Assembly: GCF_002532075.1 (NCBI RefSeq) | Contig: NZ_LYXE01000015.1 | Coordinates: 44,150 to 108,149 of the forward strand | Source of the DNA: Candidatus Chloroploca asiatica | GTDB taxonomy: Bacteria > Chloroflexota > Chloroflexia > Chloroflexales > Chloroflexaceae | Length of the DNA: 64,000 bases | Direction: 5' to 3' | Shown: piece after piece, positions 28,770 to 37,309 of the stretch | Layout: each line of letters opens with the position of its first letter | Numbering within the stretch: the first letter of the stretch is position 1 | Notes under the pieces: generated by a model | Database searches by the model: none | Seen by the model: only the letters and a program-made list of their open reading frames with translations | What the model was told of the DNA's origin: nothing | Made by a program: the position numbers and the translations under genes

Positions 28770-31319
28770 TCAGTTCTGATGGAGGGTTGCTTCAGCTACG
28801 GGTAACCGGACAAGGAAGGTTGTCCCCAATCCGGGCGTACTCTGCACCTCAATCACACCACCACATTGCTGGATGATGCTATAGCTCACCGCCAGACCAA
28901 GGCCCGTGCCCTGGCCTGTCGTCCAGTGCGTAAAGAAGGGATCAAAAATGCGCGAGAGATGTTCAGGGAGGATCCCCACCCCGGTATCACGCACGCTAAA
29001 CCTGACCCAATCGGCTTCACAGGTTGCCTCTATCTGCAAGAGACCACCCCCGGGCATCGCCTGGCAGGCATTGAGGATCAAGTTGGTCACGACCTGTTGC
29101 AAAAGGGCACCATTGCCAATAACCGCTGGCAGATCGGGGGGGATAGCATGCCGGAAATCAATCCCCCGCATCCGCAACTGATACTCCATGATCAACAAGG
29201 TTGACTCAAGTACCCGTTTCACATCGGCGACTTCAACCTCAACTGCTTTGGGCCGCGCAAAGGTCAATAGGCTATCAATAATAATGGCAGCACGCCTCGT
29301 CGCATGATGGATCTGCTGGAGGCATTGCTGAAGCAGGGAAGAATTACCGAGATGATCCTGGGCAAGCTGGGCATTCGCCGAGATAATGCCCAGGGGATTG
29401 CGCAATTCGTGCCCAATCCCACTCGCCATCACACCGAGCGACGCCATCTTGGCCGACTGAAACACCTGCGCCTGCAACTTGCGGTGCTCGGTGAGATCAC
29501 GGCCAACGACAACGACACCAGCCCCGACCCCAGGTTCAAGCTCGATTGGGGAAAACCGCCACGCAATGGGTATGAGTTGATCGTGATGAGCGAGGAGGTC
29601 TATTTCACATGTATAAACAGAGCGGCCAACACCAGACATTTCAAGCAATTCGCGCATGCGTGGCCGCTGGTCAACAGAACAGAGTTCGGCAAGATTACGG
29701 CCAATCACCTCTTCACGGGTATAGCCACTGATCTGCTCGGCAGCGCGATTCCAGGTCACAATTTCACCCTTGCCATCGGTCGCAATGACGAGATCGCTCG
29801 CCGATTCGACAATATTGGCGAGATGACGTTTTGCCTGCAAAACTTCTGCCGAAAGTTGGGCATGTTCATGGTAGAGCTGCACCGTATGGTCGTGCATGTC
29901 GACCCGATAGATCGCATTGGTCAAGATATCAGCAATGCGCTCGATCAGCCGCGTCTCGTACACGGTGATTGGTTCCGCACTGCCAACCCAAAGCACCCCA
30001 AGCGCCATCTCGTGAATATGCAATGGAAGGCCAAGCAAGCCTGCGACAGGAGGGGCATTCACGGCGACAAAATCAGGATGAGACAACGATGGCGCATTGT
30101 GCTGCACGACCTGACCCTGACGCAAGATCTGCAATGAAGACGCTGACGGATCGGTAAGAACCCCGCCCTGGTTTGACGTCCAGATGCCACGTGCCGCAAC
30201 AACGACAAGCCCCTGTTCGTGGCGCAGCAATAAGGCAATGCCAACACTATTCAACTGCACATACATATAATCAAGGCAGAGTTTCAGCATATGCTGCCGC
30301 GACGTGCCGCCCCGCATTGTCCGCGAAAGCGTCGTGACCACCTCATACGTACGATCGCGCCATGTCCGTTCAATCACCATCGACAGCGCATCGGCAACTG
30401 TCTGCACAAACGCAAGATCAGCCCGCGAAAAGGTATGCCGCTGTTTACTCAACAAGGTGATCGCACCAAACGTACGACCTTTATACGCAATTGGAAGGCA
30501 GATACCGCTGCGCATATGGTGCAAGCCAGCAAGGGCACCTCCAGCGAAACGATCCTCTACCGGCAGATCATTGACCACTGTCGGCGTCAATTGATGCAGG
30601 GTATAGGCCAGCAAAGGATCTTCTTCTAAGGAGACATAGATTCGCTGCTGGATCGTTTTTGGATCAGTCAGATAGGCATGCACTTTGACGTAATCAGTGG
30701 CAGGCAACACCTCAACAATGCGACACCAGGTCACATCAAGCGCACGAGCCACATGGCGCACCGTCCAGGTAAAGAGATCGGCCAGTGACTCGCTGCTCAA
30801 GGCACGCCAGTTCAACTGCGCAATTGCCGCCTGACGCCGACTCTTCGGCACGTCACGCTGTGTCCGGCGCGGGATGGCACGCGCAAGGGCTTTGTGTTCT
30901 TGCTCAAGCAAGTTACTGATCTGGCGACTAGCATTACAAAGCATCTGCTCTTGCTGTGGGGTCAGGGTGCGTGCAAGCTGATCAAGGACGAGGAGCGAAC
31001 CGATGGAGGTTCCTTGGAGATTGAAGAGCGGAACGCCCGCGAGAAAACGGGCATATGGCGCACCCACAACCAGCGGATGCGCACGAAAACGGGCATCAGC
31101 CGTCAGATCAACGACCTGGAACACCCCGTACTGGTGCATGATCTCCAGGCTAAACGCATGGACGCGAGGCAACCAGCGGGTTTGCACCCCACGCCGATAT
31201 TTGAAAAACTCGCGATCACCCCCCATCACCGCAATGATAACCATCGGTGCTTCACATGCATTCGCTACAAGCTGAAGCAGATCCTCTAGCAGAAGTTCCG
31301 TTGTTGCCTGATCTGACAT
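28770..31319 (-). CDS. multi-GAF PAS sensor histidine kinase
   Basis: 849 residues from ATG 31319, which has AAGGAAGG upstream; the frame stays open to 31550 but without support. Domain order: three GAF-like domains (roughly 5-160, 190-350, 365-500), PAS (about 510-620, 'VESASDLVIATDGKGEIVTW'), HisKA with 'GIGHELRNPLGI' (His637) and HATPase with 'NLILNACQAMPGGG', 'DTGVGI' and 'GQGTGLGLAVSY'. There is no transmembrane helix, so it senses a cytoplasmic signal, possibly a small ligand, light or redox state through the GAF domains. It pairs with the PhoB-type regulator. Confidence 0.92.
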   Translation of the reverse strand: MSDQATTELLLEDLLQLVANACEAPMVIIAVMGGDREFFKYRRGVQTRWLPRVHAFSLEIMHQYGVFQVVDLTADARFRAHPLVVGAPYARFLAGVPLFNLQGTSIGSLLVLDQLARTLTPQQEQMLCNASRQISNLLEQEHKALARAIPRRTQRDVPKSRRQAAIAQLNWRALSSESLADLFTWTVRHVARALDVTWCRIVEVLPATDYVKVHAYLTDPKTIQQRIYVSLEEDPLLAYTLHQLTPTVVNDLPVEDRFAGGALAGLHHMRSGICLPIAYKGRTFGAITLLSKQRHTFSRADLAFVQTVADALSMVIERTWRDRTYEVVTTLSRTMRGGTSRQHMLKLCLDYMYVQLNSVGIALLLRHEQGLVVVAARGIWTSNQGGVLTDPSASSLQILRQGQVVQHNAPSLSHPDFVAVNAPPVAGLLGLPLHIHEMALGVLWVGSAEPITVYETRLIERIADILTNAIYRVDMHDHTVQLYHEHAQLSAEVLQAKRHLANIVESASDLVIATDGKGEIVTWNRAAEQISGYTREEVIGRNLAELCSVDQRPRMRELLEMSGVGRSVYTCEIDLLAHHDQLIPIAWRFSPIELEPGVGAGVVVVGRDLTEHRKLQAQVFQSAKMASLGVMASGIGHELRNPLGIISANAQLAQDHLGNSSLLQQCLQQIHHATRRAAIIIDSLLTFARPKAVEVEVADVKRVLESTLLIMEYQLRMRGIDFRHAIPPDLPAVIGNGALLQQVVTNLILNACQAMPGGGLLQIEATCEADWVRFSVRDTGVGILPEHLSRIFDPFFTHWTTGQGTGLGLAVSYSIIQQCGGVIEVQSTPGLGTTFLVRLPVAEATLHQN

Positions 31320-31338
31320 GGCCTTCCTTGCTCCTATA

Positions 31339-31354
31339 GGATCGTGCACGATCC
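31339..31354. promoter_or_regulatory. 16-bp palindrome near the sensor kinase start
   Basis: GGATCGTGCACGATCC is a perfect palindrome 20 nt upstream of the kinase ATG. It could be an operator for a dimeric regulator or a leader hairpin. No matching second copy was noticed. Confidence 0.35.
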
Positions 31355-31495
31355 AGACTAGAGCGAGTACGCGACAAAGGGACAGCCCGAAGCACAGGAT
31401 GTTGTGTGTAACGCACGTTTTCTGGGGTTGTGTCACCCTGCGTACCACATGGCCCACGGGCCAATAACGCCGCGAACAACAGGGTGAGCGCCCGT

Positions 31496-31530
31496 GAGAC
31501 CTCATCGGTCTTGAAGACCGGTGAGGTCTC
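31496..31530. repeat. GAGACCTCA-type intergenic hairpin
   Basis: GAGACCTCATCGGTCTT is followed by its near-perfect reverse complement (one G-T). A related hairpin sits at 40307-40333 between phaA and phaB, indicating a small dispersed hairpin family. Confidence 0.6.
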
Positions 31531-31617
31531 AGGCTCCTGTACCGAGGCATGTATCGTTTCCTGATGCGCTCGGCTCTTTACCTATCCCCTATTCCCTACG
31601 ATCCTGGCCTCATCTGG

Positions 31618-31633
31618 TGTTTCACGTGAAACA
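31618..31633. promoter_or_regulatory. parS centromere-like site
   Basis: TGTTTCACGTGAAACA, a perfect 16-bp palindrome identical to the bacterial parS consensus bound by ParB/Spo0J. It lies immediately beside the stop of the M20 peptidase gene. parS sites cluster near the chromosomal origin. parA/parB are not in the window, and no second site was noticed. Confidence 0.85.
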
Positions 31634-31634
31634 G

Positions 31635-32786
31635 CTACGAGCTTGCGGCAAGCGTCATCAACAATAACGCCTGGAGGCCACGTCCAAGTTTGGCGGGCAC
31701 AATATACTCATCCTGGCGATGTGCATTGCCACCCTCGGTCAACCCAATGCAAATCGCAGGAAGACCCTGGCTCAATGGGATATTGGCATCGGTACTGCTA
31801 TGCTGATAGCTCACCGTTGCCCCAACCGCGTGGTACGCCGAAACAGCCATCTGCACCAAGGGATGCTCGCGTTGAATAGCCCCCGAAGGCCGATCACCAA
31901 CGACGGTCGTCTTAAACTGAATGGTCTCGGTCTCCGCTGCCGCTAGCGCAACAAGACGGTCAACCTGGGCAATCAGATGTTGCAACGCCCTGGCATCAAC
32001 CGAACGCATATCGAGCAACATGCTTGCATGTTCGGCGATCGTATTGACCGACGTACCACCTTCGATGACACCGATATTAAAGGTCGTGCGCGGTGTGCGC
32101 GGCACCGAAAGCAACGCAATCTGGGCAGCCAGACGCACCAGGGCATGAATGGCACTCGGGACGCCAAAATTAGCCCATGAATGACCACCCGGCGAAATCG
32201 CCTCGATCCGGTAACGCCGCACGCCGATAGCCTGATGGTGCAACGTCCCAAAATCACATCCCTCTAGCACAATCACCTGGCCGGCTCTTGTGCGGAGCCG
32301 GGCAAGGGCCGCTTTGATCCCACAAAGATCGCCCAAGCCCTCTTCGCCTACATTCGCCACAAACCAGATATCACGTTGATGTGGCAAGTTGTGACGCTGC
32401 AACGTCTGCGCCAGATGAATCAAGGCCGCAACCCCAGTGCTGTTGTCACCAAGCCCCGGCCCATACACCCGGTCGCCTTCATACCGCACCGTGAGGTCGG
32501 TCTCGCGCGGAAAGACGGTATCAATATGGGCCGAAACGATCAGGGCCGGTGAACCGGCTGGCCCCGGTCGCCGACCATAAACGTTGTTGAGTTCATCGGA
32601 AGTCACATCCTGTAGGCCCAGCGCATGGAAACGCTCGAGGACAAATGCCGTCCGCTCACCTTCGTCAAAGGTGGGAGCAGGGATCTGCTGAACCGCTAGG
32701 GCGGTTGCGAGGATGGGACGGTAATCAGCCAGTTCAGCTAAGGCTGAACGAACAAGTGGATGGGCACGCCAACGCTGAATATCCAT
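31635..32786 (-). CDS. M20-family metallopeptidase
   Basis: 383 residues from ATG 32786; in-frame starts at 32834 (ATG) and 32837 (TTG) would add 16-17 residues, and no clear ribosome site decides between them. M20 zinc-peptidase motifs: 'LIVSAHIDTVFP' (first metal His and catalytic Asp), 'GPGLGDNSTGVAALIHLA' (bridging Asp), 'VANVGEEGLGDL' (catalytic and metal Glu pair) and a late 'YQHSSTDANIPL' with a metal ligand. It probably hydrolyses di- or tripeptides or N-acyl amino acids in the cytoplasm. Monocistronic. Confidence 0.88.
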   Translation of the reverse strand: MDIQRWRAHPLVRSALAELADYRPILATALAVQQIPAPTFDEGERTAFVLERFHALGLQDVTSDELNNVYGRRPGPAGSPALIVSAHIDTVFPRETDLTVRYEGDRVYGPGLGDNSTGVAALIHLAQTLQRHNLPHQRDIWFVANVGEEGLGDLCGIKAALARLRTRAGQVIVLEGCDFGTLHHQAIGVRRYRIEAISPGGHSWANFGVPSAIHALVRLAAQIALLSVPRTPRTTFNIGVIEGGTSVNTIAEHASMLLDMRSVDARALQHLIAQVDRLVALAAAETETIQFKTTVVGDRPSGAIQREHPLVQMAVSAYHAVGATVSYQHSSTDANIPLSQGLPAICIGLTEGGNAHRQDEYIVPAKLGRGLQALLLMTLAASS

Positions 32787-33126
32787 AAGCTGCCAATATG
32801 TGCAAGAGGCCTGTTTGCTTCCAACTGGCCTCATCAAAGCTAGTCCAGGGTCACATCGTTACAACGCACCTCCAACACATGGCTCTATTGCCCTGCGTGT
32901 AGTGTGGAGGTAGAGGTGGAGGAACAGGATTATAGGAAGCGTGAGAAGGTTGCTGTCTGGCAAGGTTCCAGCTAGATTATACCATTTCAATCTGTGAAGA
33001 TGCGCATCAGCCATCCGGGGAACTTGTCTTGATTCAGAAGCTGAACACTGGCTGTCGGTGGCACATAGCGCCACGGCGTCTCTGGGTTAACCCAGAGACG
33101 CCGTGGCGCGTGAGGCAATCTCCTCT
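32787..33126. other. intergenic region between two minus-strand genes
   Basis: 340 bp with no supported gene. The only structure seen is the 42-bp perfect palindrome at 33068-33109, just past the methyltransferase stop. Confidence 0.55.
33068..33109 (-). terminator. 42-bp perfect palindrome after DNA methyltransferase gene
   Basis: Arms 33068-33088 and 33089-33109 are exact reverse complements (GCGCCACGGCGTCTCTGGG...) meeting at GTTAAC. It begins 18 bp past the methyltransferase stop, so it probably acts as the transcript end, though no T-tract follows. Confidence 0.65.
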
Positions 33127-34203
33127 TCAGCGTTTTTTGAAGAGCAAGATATATTCATGTTTGAAGATATAGAAACCACCCACCAGCGCACGGTAACGCC
33201 ATAGTTCTTTCTGTTCGCGTTTCGCTGTGGTTGTTTCGAAATTCTTGACGATGATGCTCTTTAAGGCAAATCCTTTGTCGAGAATGGCGTTCATTACCTG
33301 AAAGCCCAGTGGAACCCATTCGCCACGCGTGTATTTGTCGCCAATCACCACCACAAGGTAACGCCCTCGGTCAAGCACTTCGCCCGCTCGCTCAGCAATG
33401 GTGCCCATCAAGGTCAGAAAATGATCAACTGATGCCGCATTGGATAGATCGTCAGGATCGTCGCTGAAGGGAATAATGTCAAAATAGGGGGGATGCATGA
33501 TCACCAACTGGACGCTCCGTTGGCCGTACCGCGCCAAAAGTTCGTGATAGTCAAGGGTCGCACTATTGCCCTGCACGACATCTCGCACAACCTTGTGCGG
33601 ATTCGGCTCGACTTCGATCAAGCCCTTGGCATACGCCACCATGCGTGCTTGCAATTCAATTCCCAGGGTGTTGCGCCCAAGACGCTGCCCTTCAATCAGG
33701 GTAGTGCCCGAGCCAGCAAAGGTGTCGAGCACCCAGTCTCCCTTTTTGGTGTAGCGGCGCATCATCTGGTTGGGAATCTGTGGAATGAAGTTGCCCCAGT
33801 AGCCTGCTGTGTGCGCACCCGAATCGTCACGCCGGTCGATCAGCCACAAGCTGTCAGTCAAAAGGTCTTCGTATTCTTTCCAACGATTGAGGTTAATATC
33901 GTTAATCGCGCCGGTTCGCACTTCCGAAATAGCACGGATCAGGCGCTCAAGATAGTACCTCGCCCGCTCCAGCGTCAATGCGGCGGCAATCTGGTCAAGC
34001 TCGCGCTCGAGGTATCGCCGGCCAAGCTCAACGCTCGCGCCATCGCTCGCATCGGCAGGACAGGAAGATACTGCCAGGGCTAGTTCGGCTTTAAATGCGG
34101 CAAGCCCCTGACGCAAAAGGGCAAGCGATTCGCTTTCCTTCCATTGCGACAGTCGTTCAAGCAGGCTCACTGCATTGAAGCGAAGCGGTTCGTCGGTCGA
34201 CAT
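33127..34203 (-). CDS. orphan DNA methyltransferase (N4-C/N6-A type)
   Basis: 358 residues from ATG 34203; the frame opens to 34269, but the later ATG has a purine-rich GAGAGAG upstream. SAM-binding motif I is 'VLDTFAGSGTTLIEGQRLG' and the catalytic motif IV is 'LVIMHPPYFDIIPFSD', with His in place of the usual Asp/Asn/Ser of (D/N/S)PPY. The N-terminal 110 residues are helical. Motif IV precedes no restriction gene here, so this looks like a solitary modification enzyme, possibly regulatory. The recognition sequence is not predictable. Confidence 0.85.
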   Translation of the reverse strand: MSTDEPLRFNAVSLLERLSQWKESESLALLRQGLAAFKAELALAVSSCPADASDGASVELGRRYLERELDQIAAALTLERARYYLERLIRAISEVRTGAINDINLNRWKEYEDLLTDSLWLIDRRDDSGAHTAGYWGNFIPQIPNQMMRRYTKKGDWVLDTFAGSGTTLIEGQRLGRNTLGIELQARMVAYAKGLIEVEPNPHKVVRDVVQGNSATLDYHELLARYGQRSVQLVIMHPPYFDIIPFSDDPDDLSNAASVDHFLTLMGTIAERAGEVLDRGRYLVVVIGDKYTRGEWVPLGFQVMNAILDKGFALKSIIVKNFETTTAKREQKELWRYRALVGGFYIFKHEYILLFKKR

Positions 34204-34818
34204 ACGTGGCTCTCTCTCTGGCAAAAGCGCAGGTATTCCAGGTACACAAGCATAACAGCCGTCACGCAACCCTTATCTTACTCGATCTATTGCAGGAAGA
34301 GTTCACCCCTCACCTGAGAGCCACGGCAATTGCATCGTCTGCCGTGGCCGTCAACGGCTCGGCTTCTGGAGAGCAAAAGCCACCTGCGTGACCAGGGCGA
34401 TTGCATCTTCCGTGTATACACCCCGCCAGGGCACCCGCCAGGGGTGCCCCTACACCGGGCCCCGGCCCTGTAGGGGCACCCCTTTCAAAGGGTTTCACTA
34501 AATAGGGTCAAACGACCGCTTTTCGTGAGACACAGCCCCGGTTTAACTCGTCCCAATGCGGTATATATGTTGGCAGGCACCCATGAGGCGTTTTACTGCA
34601 TTGGGAAGCCCTTCCCAGAACAGGTGAAACCCTTTGAGGGGGCACCCCTGGCGGGTGCCCCTACAGGGCCGGGGGCCGCCGTTGGCGCCGCTGGTTGCAT
34701 GCACATGCTGCCACATAGCGCGTATGTTTGTATCCGATTTCGTATGATGCAATCGCCCTGACCCGAACACATACACGTGTTGCATCAGCATTCACCTCAT
34801 GGTACAATCGCCAGCATT
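34204..34818. other. intergenic region holding a MITE-like element
   Basis: 615 bp between the methyltransferase start and tRNA-Ser. The first 190 bp hold nothing recognisable; most of the rest is the repeat element at 34394-34759. No coding sequence is supported. Confidence 0.6.
34394..34759. mobile_element. MITE-like element, copy A (366 bp, composite)
   Basis: Ends are AGGGCGATTGCATC and its exact reverse complement GATGCAATCGCCCT. The interior is a large imperfect palindrome with a second pair of inverted repeats (TCAAAGGGTTTCAC at 34485-34498 and its complement at 34624-34637), suggesting one element nested in another. The right 90 bp closely match copy C. There is no long flanking direct repeat; only GACC is shared. 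No transposase gene. Confidence 0.72.
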
Positions 34819-34910
34819 GGGCAGGTCGCATAGTCTGGTCTAGTGCGCGGCACTGGAAATGCCGTACAGCGGCAACGCTGTCGAGGGTTCGAATCCCTCC
34901 CTGCCCGCCA
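34819..34910 (+). tRNA. tRNA-Ser (anticodon GGA)
   Basis: The acceptor stem GGGCAGG pairs with CCTGCCC, and CCA is encoded. The anticodon arm CGGCA-CTGGAAA-TGCCG gives anticodon GGA. A long variable arm (ACAGCGGCAACGCTGT) marks a class II serine tRNA, and the T arm is GAGGG-TTCGAAT-CCCTC. 92 nt. Confidence 0.95.
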
Positions 34911-35009
34911 TCTATTTCCTCTTTTCTATCTTCTAAATCCTTGTCTTATCGCCCATACTGATGCCCCGGTAGATCAATGGAGTGCTGACTTCTGTCGGCT
35001 GCCCGTCAG

Positions 35010-37031
35010 GTGCCTATGATCACGTCACCGCACCCTCGCTCACGTACGTTTTTTGTCGCCCTGACCCTGCTCTTGAGCGGCTGGTATCTGCTGACGATGA
35101 GTGGGCATACCTATTCGCCCGATGAAGAGACGATGCTGGCCGTCACGCGGAGTCTGCTTGAGCAGGGTGATGTGGTCGTGCGCAATGACGCTGATGCGCC
35201 GTTTTCAGCGTTGCGGCCCGGGCGTGAAGGTCAGTCCTTTTCACCGTATGGTGTCTTGCCATCGCTGCTTGCCTTGCCGCTCTATGCCCTGGGGTCATGG
35301 TTCGGAGGCAGCGATCCGGCCACCAGCAGTTATACAGCCCGCTTTGCGGTGATGATGCTCAATGGGCCGATCACCGCAGCGACCGCAGCCCTGATCGCCT
35401 GGTGGGCCCTCAAACTGGGCGCCCGCCATCGTTGGGCTGTGTTCCTGGCTCTCCTCTATGGCCTGGCAACCTTCGCGTGGCCTTATGCACGGACTTTCTT
35501 TTCTGAACCAGTTGCGGCTCTGTTGCTGTTGCTTGCTGCCGAACGCGCCTGGAGCGCAGGCCAGTTCCTTCGCCAGTCTGGGTCGACACCTCAAAAGAGC
35601 GTCGCGCCACCACGCCTTCGTCGTGCGCACTCCAGTTCACCTCCAAAAGAGCATCTCGTGTGGGTTTCGCTGATGCTCTTTTGCTCCGGGTTGGCGGCTG
35701 GCCTGTTGCCGACAACCCGCATCGCCGCTGGCGTGGCGCTGCCGATCCTCGGTCTCTATCTGCTCTGGATGAGTGGCGAGGCGTGGCGACAACAGCGGTA
35801 CCGTGAAGCATGGCTTGTACCGTTTGCCTGGGGCGTCGGGTTGGTGCCTGGCCTTGCCATCCTCGTATGGTACAACCTGGCTCGTTTTGGTACACCCTTC
35901 GCCTCGGGGTACGCGAGTGAAGCAAACCTCTTTACGGCACCGCTCACCGAAGGTCTCTATGGGTTGCTCGTTAGCCCGGGCAAGAGTCTCTTCTTGTTTG
36001 CCCCGCCGGTCTTACTGGCCTTGCCAGGGGCCGTGGTGCTGTGGCGACGCGGGCACCGCGAGGCGGTACTGCTCGGCTTGGGGCTCTTTCTGAGCCACTT
36101 GCTGCTCTATGCGCGCTGGGGCGAATGGGAAGGCGGCGGCGTCTGGGGGCCACGCTTCTTGCTCCCTGCCATCCCGCCGCTGATCCTGCTGGCCGCTGGG
36201 TTATGGCAACACAACCCTGGTAAGCAACGCTCTCCGCTGGGTCACAGTCGTATTGGCCTGGTGATCCTCGTGGGGGTGATCGGTTTTGTTGGCAACCTGG
36301 GCGGTGTTCTCTTCAACTTCAGCACCTACGTCGTGCTCGCAACACCGACCGACAAGGTCTACACGCTGCCCGGTTCACCGCTGCTTGGGCATTGGCGAAT
36401 GTTGACGGAGCGTTGGAGTGCGTATACCGCACCAGCACCGATCTGCCGTCTCGGGGATGGCTGGTATGCCAGTGAAGACCCGGGAGGGGCGCTGCTACCA
36501 CGAAGGACAGGGGCGCAGGGCAAGCTCAGATGTACCACCGCCGGTACCCAACTCACGCTCACCCTGGATGATCGCCGTCCAGCCGAGGCCCCCACAAGTC
36601 AACTGACCCTCTGGTTGAATGAGGAGCGTATCGGCACGCCACCAACGGGCACCATCCGCACCTATCGCCTCCTGGTGCCACCAGGCAAAGCCCGGCTGAA
36701 GATCGAGGCCGTCACATGGAATCCACAGGCCATCGGCTTCAGTGAGCGCAACGACGAACTCGGGCCACAACTGATGCTGCTCCAGGGACGGACAGAAGAT
36801 GGCGGGCCGATCACCATTGCCGACACCGCCATTGCCCCGCTGCCAACCCGGCCACGGCCACGCTGGGCCTGGTACTACGACCCGCCCAACCAGCACTTGG
36901 TTGACCACTGGGCCTGGTACCTGCCGCGCACCGAATTGACCGGGCCACGCGCCTGGACTGGCGCACTGCTAATCATCGTCACCGGAAGTGCGCTACTTGG
37001 CAGCGGCATACGCTTACAGCGCCAGAGCTGA
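35010..37031 (+). CDS. large integral membrane protein, glycosyltransferase-39-like
   Basis: 673 residues (GTG 35010; ATG 35016 is equally possible). About 9-11 hydrophobic segments span residues 10-470 and at the C-terminus ('WTGALLIIVTGSALLGSGI'). The first extracytoplasmic loop has 'SGHTYSPDEETMLAVTRSLL', an acidic pair after the first helix as in GT39/PMT-type dolichol-dependent transferases. Residues 480-620 form an exported beta-rich domain. The fold suggests a lipid-linked sugar transferase but no family is certain. The sequence contains a low-complexity polar insert near 195-220. Confidence 0.7.
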   Translation: MPMITSPHPRSRTFFVALTLLLSGWYLLTMSGHTYSPDEETMLAVTRSLLEQGDVVVRNDADAPFSALRPGREGQSFSPYGVLPSLLALPLYALGSWFGGSDPATSSYTARFAVMMLNGPITAATAALIAWWALKLGARHRWAVFLALLYGLATFAWPYARTFFSEPVAALLLLLAAERAWSAGQFLRQSGSTPQKSVAPPRLRRAHSSSPPKEHLVWVSLMLFCSGLAAGLLPTTRIAAGVALPILGLYLLWMSGEAWRQQRYREAWLVPFAWGVGLVPGLAILVWYNLARFGTPFASGYASEANLFTAPLTEGLYGLLVSPGKSLFLFAPPVLLALPGAVVLWRRGHREAVLLGLGLFLSHLLLYARWGEWEGGGVWGPRFLLPAIPPLILLAAGLWQHNPGKQRSPLGHSRIGLVILVGVIGFVGNLGGVLFNFSTYVVLATPTDKVYTLPGSPLLGHWRMLTERWSAYTAPAPICRLGDGWYASEDPGGALLPRRTGAQGKLRCTTAGTQLTLTLDDRRPAEAPTSQLTLWLNEERIGTPPTGTIRTYRLLVPPGKARLKIEAVTWNPQAIGFSERNDELGPQLMLLQGRTEDGGPITIADTAIAPLPTRPRPRWAWYYDPPNQHLVDHWAWYLPRTELTGPRAWTGALLIIVTGSALLGSGIRLQRQS

Positions 37032-37129
37032 CCATCACCCGTCAGCTCGTTTCTAACCTGAGCTTCCACAACCTTTGCAACGCAACTCCATCGCTTCTCC
37101 ATCGCTTCCTGCTAGACTGGGATCATACC

Positions 37130-37250
37130 TAGGGCGATTGCATCTTCCGTGTATGCACCCCGCCAAGGCACCCGCAAGGGCACCCGCAAGGGGCGGGGCA
37201 CCCGCAAGGGGTGCCCCGTTGTATCCGATTTCGTATGATGCAATCGCCCT
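37130..37250. mobile_element. MITE-like element, copy B, with 11-bp target duplication
   Basis: Inverted ends AGGGCGATTGCATC / GATGCAATCGCCCT enclose a GC-rich core of GGCACCCGCAAGG units. The flanks are direct repeats GGGATCATACC at 37119-37129 and 37251-37261, as expected for a transposition target duplication. It is non-coding, so it would need a transposase supplied in trans. Confidence 0.8.
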
Positions 37251-37309
37251 GGGATCATACCGTTCAGCGGCACATAGTAAAGCAAGCCGCCCAGTCAAAG
37301 GAAACAATA

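Larger units (their letters stand above)
31320..31634. other. intergenic region upstream of the sensor kinase
   Basis: 315 bp without a gene. From right to left it holds a parS site (31618-31633), a GAGACCTCA-type hairpin (31496-31530) and a 16-bp palindrome (31339-31354) just before the sensor kinase ribosome site. The promoter of the kinase-regulator-gvp transcript should lie here. Confidence 0.6.

Noticed and set aside
31320..31550. N-terminal extension of the multi-GAF sensor kinase
   Set aside because: The extension covers a palindrome and a hairpin, has no domain, and ATG 31319 has a good ribosome site.
34204..34393. possible small gene upstream of MITE-like copy A
   Set aside because: Only short frames without ribosome sites or recognisable protein features.
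37145..37215. tandem GGCACCCGCAAGG units that look like a short direct-repeat array
   Set aside because: They are the core of MITE-like copy B; no regular spacers, so not a CRISPR array.
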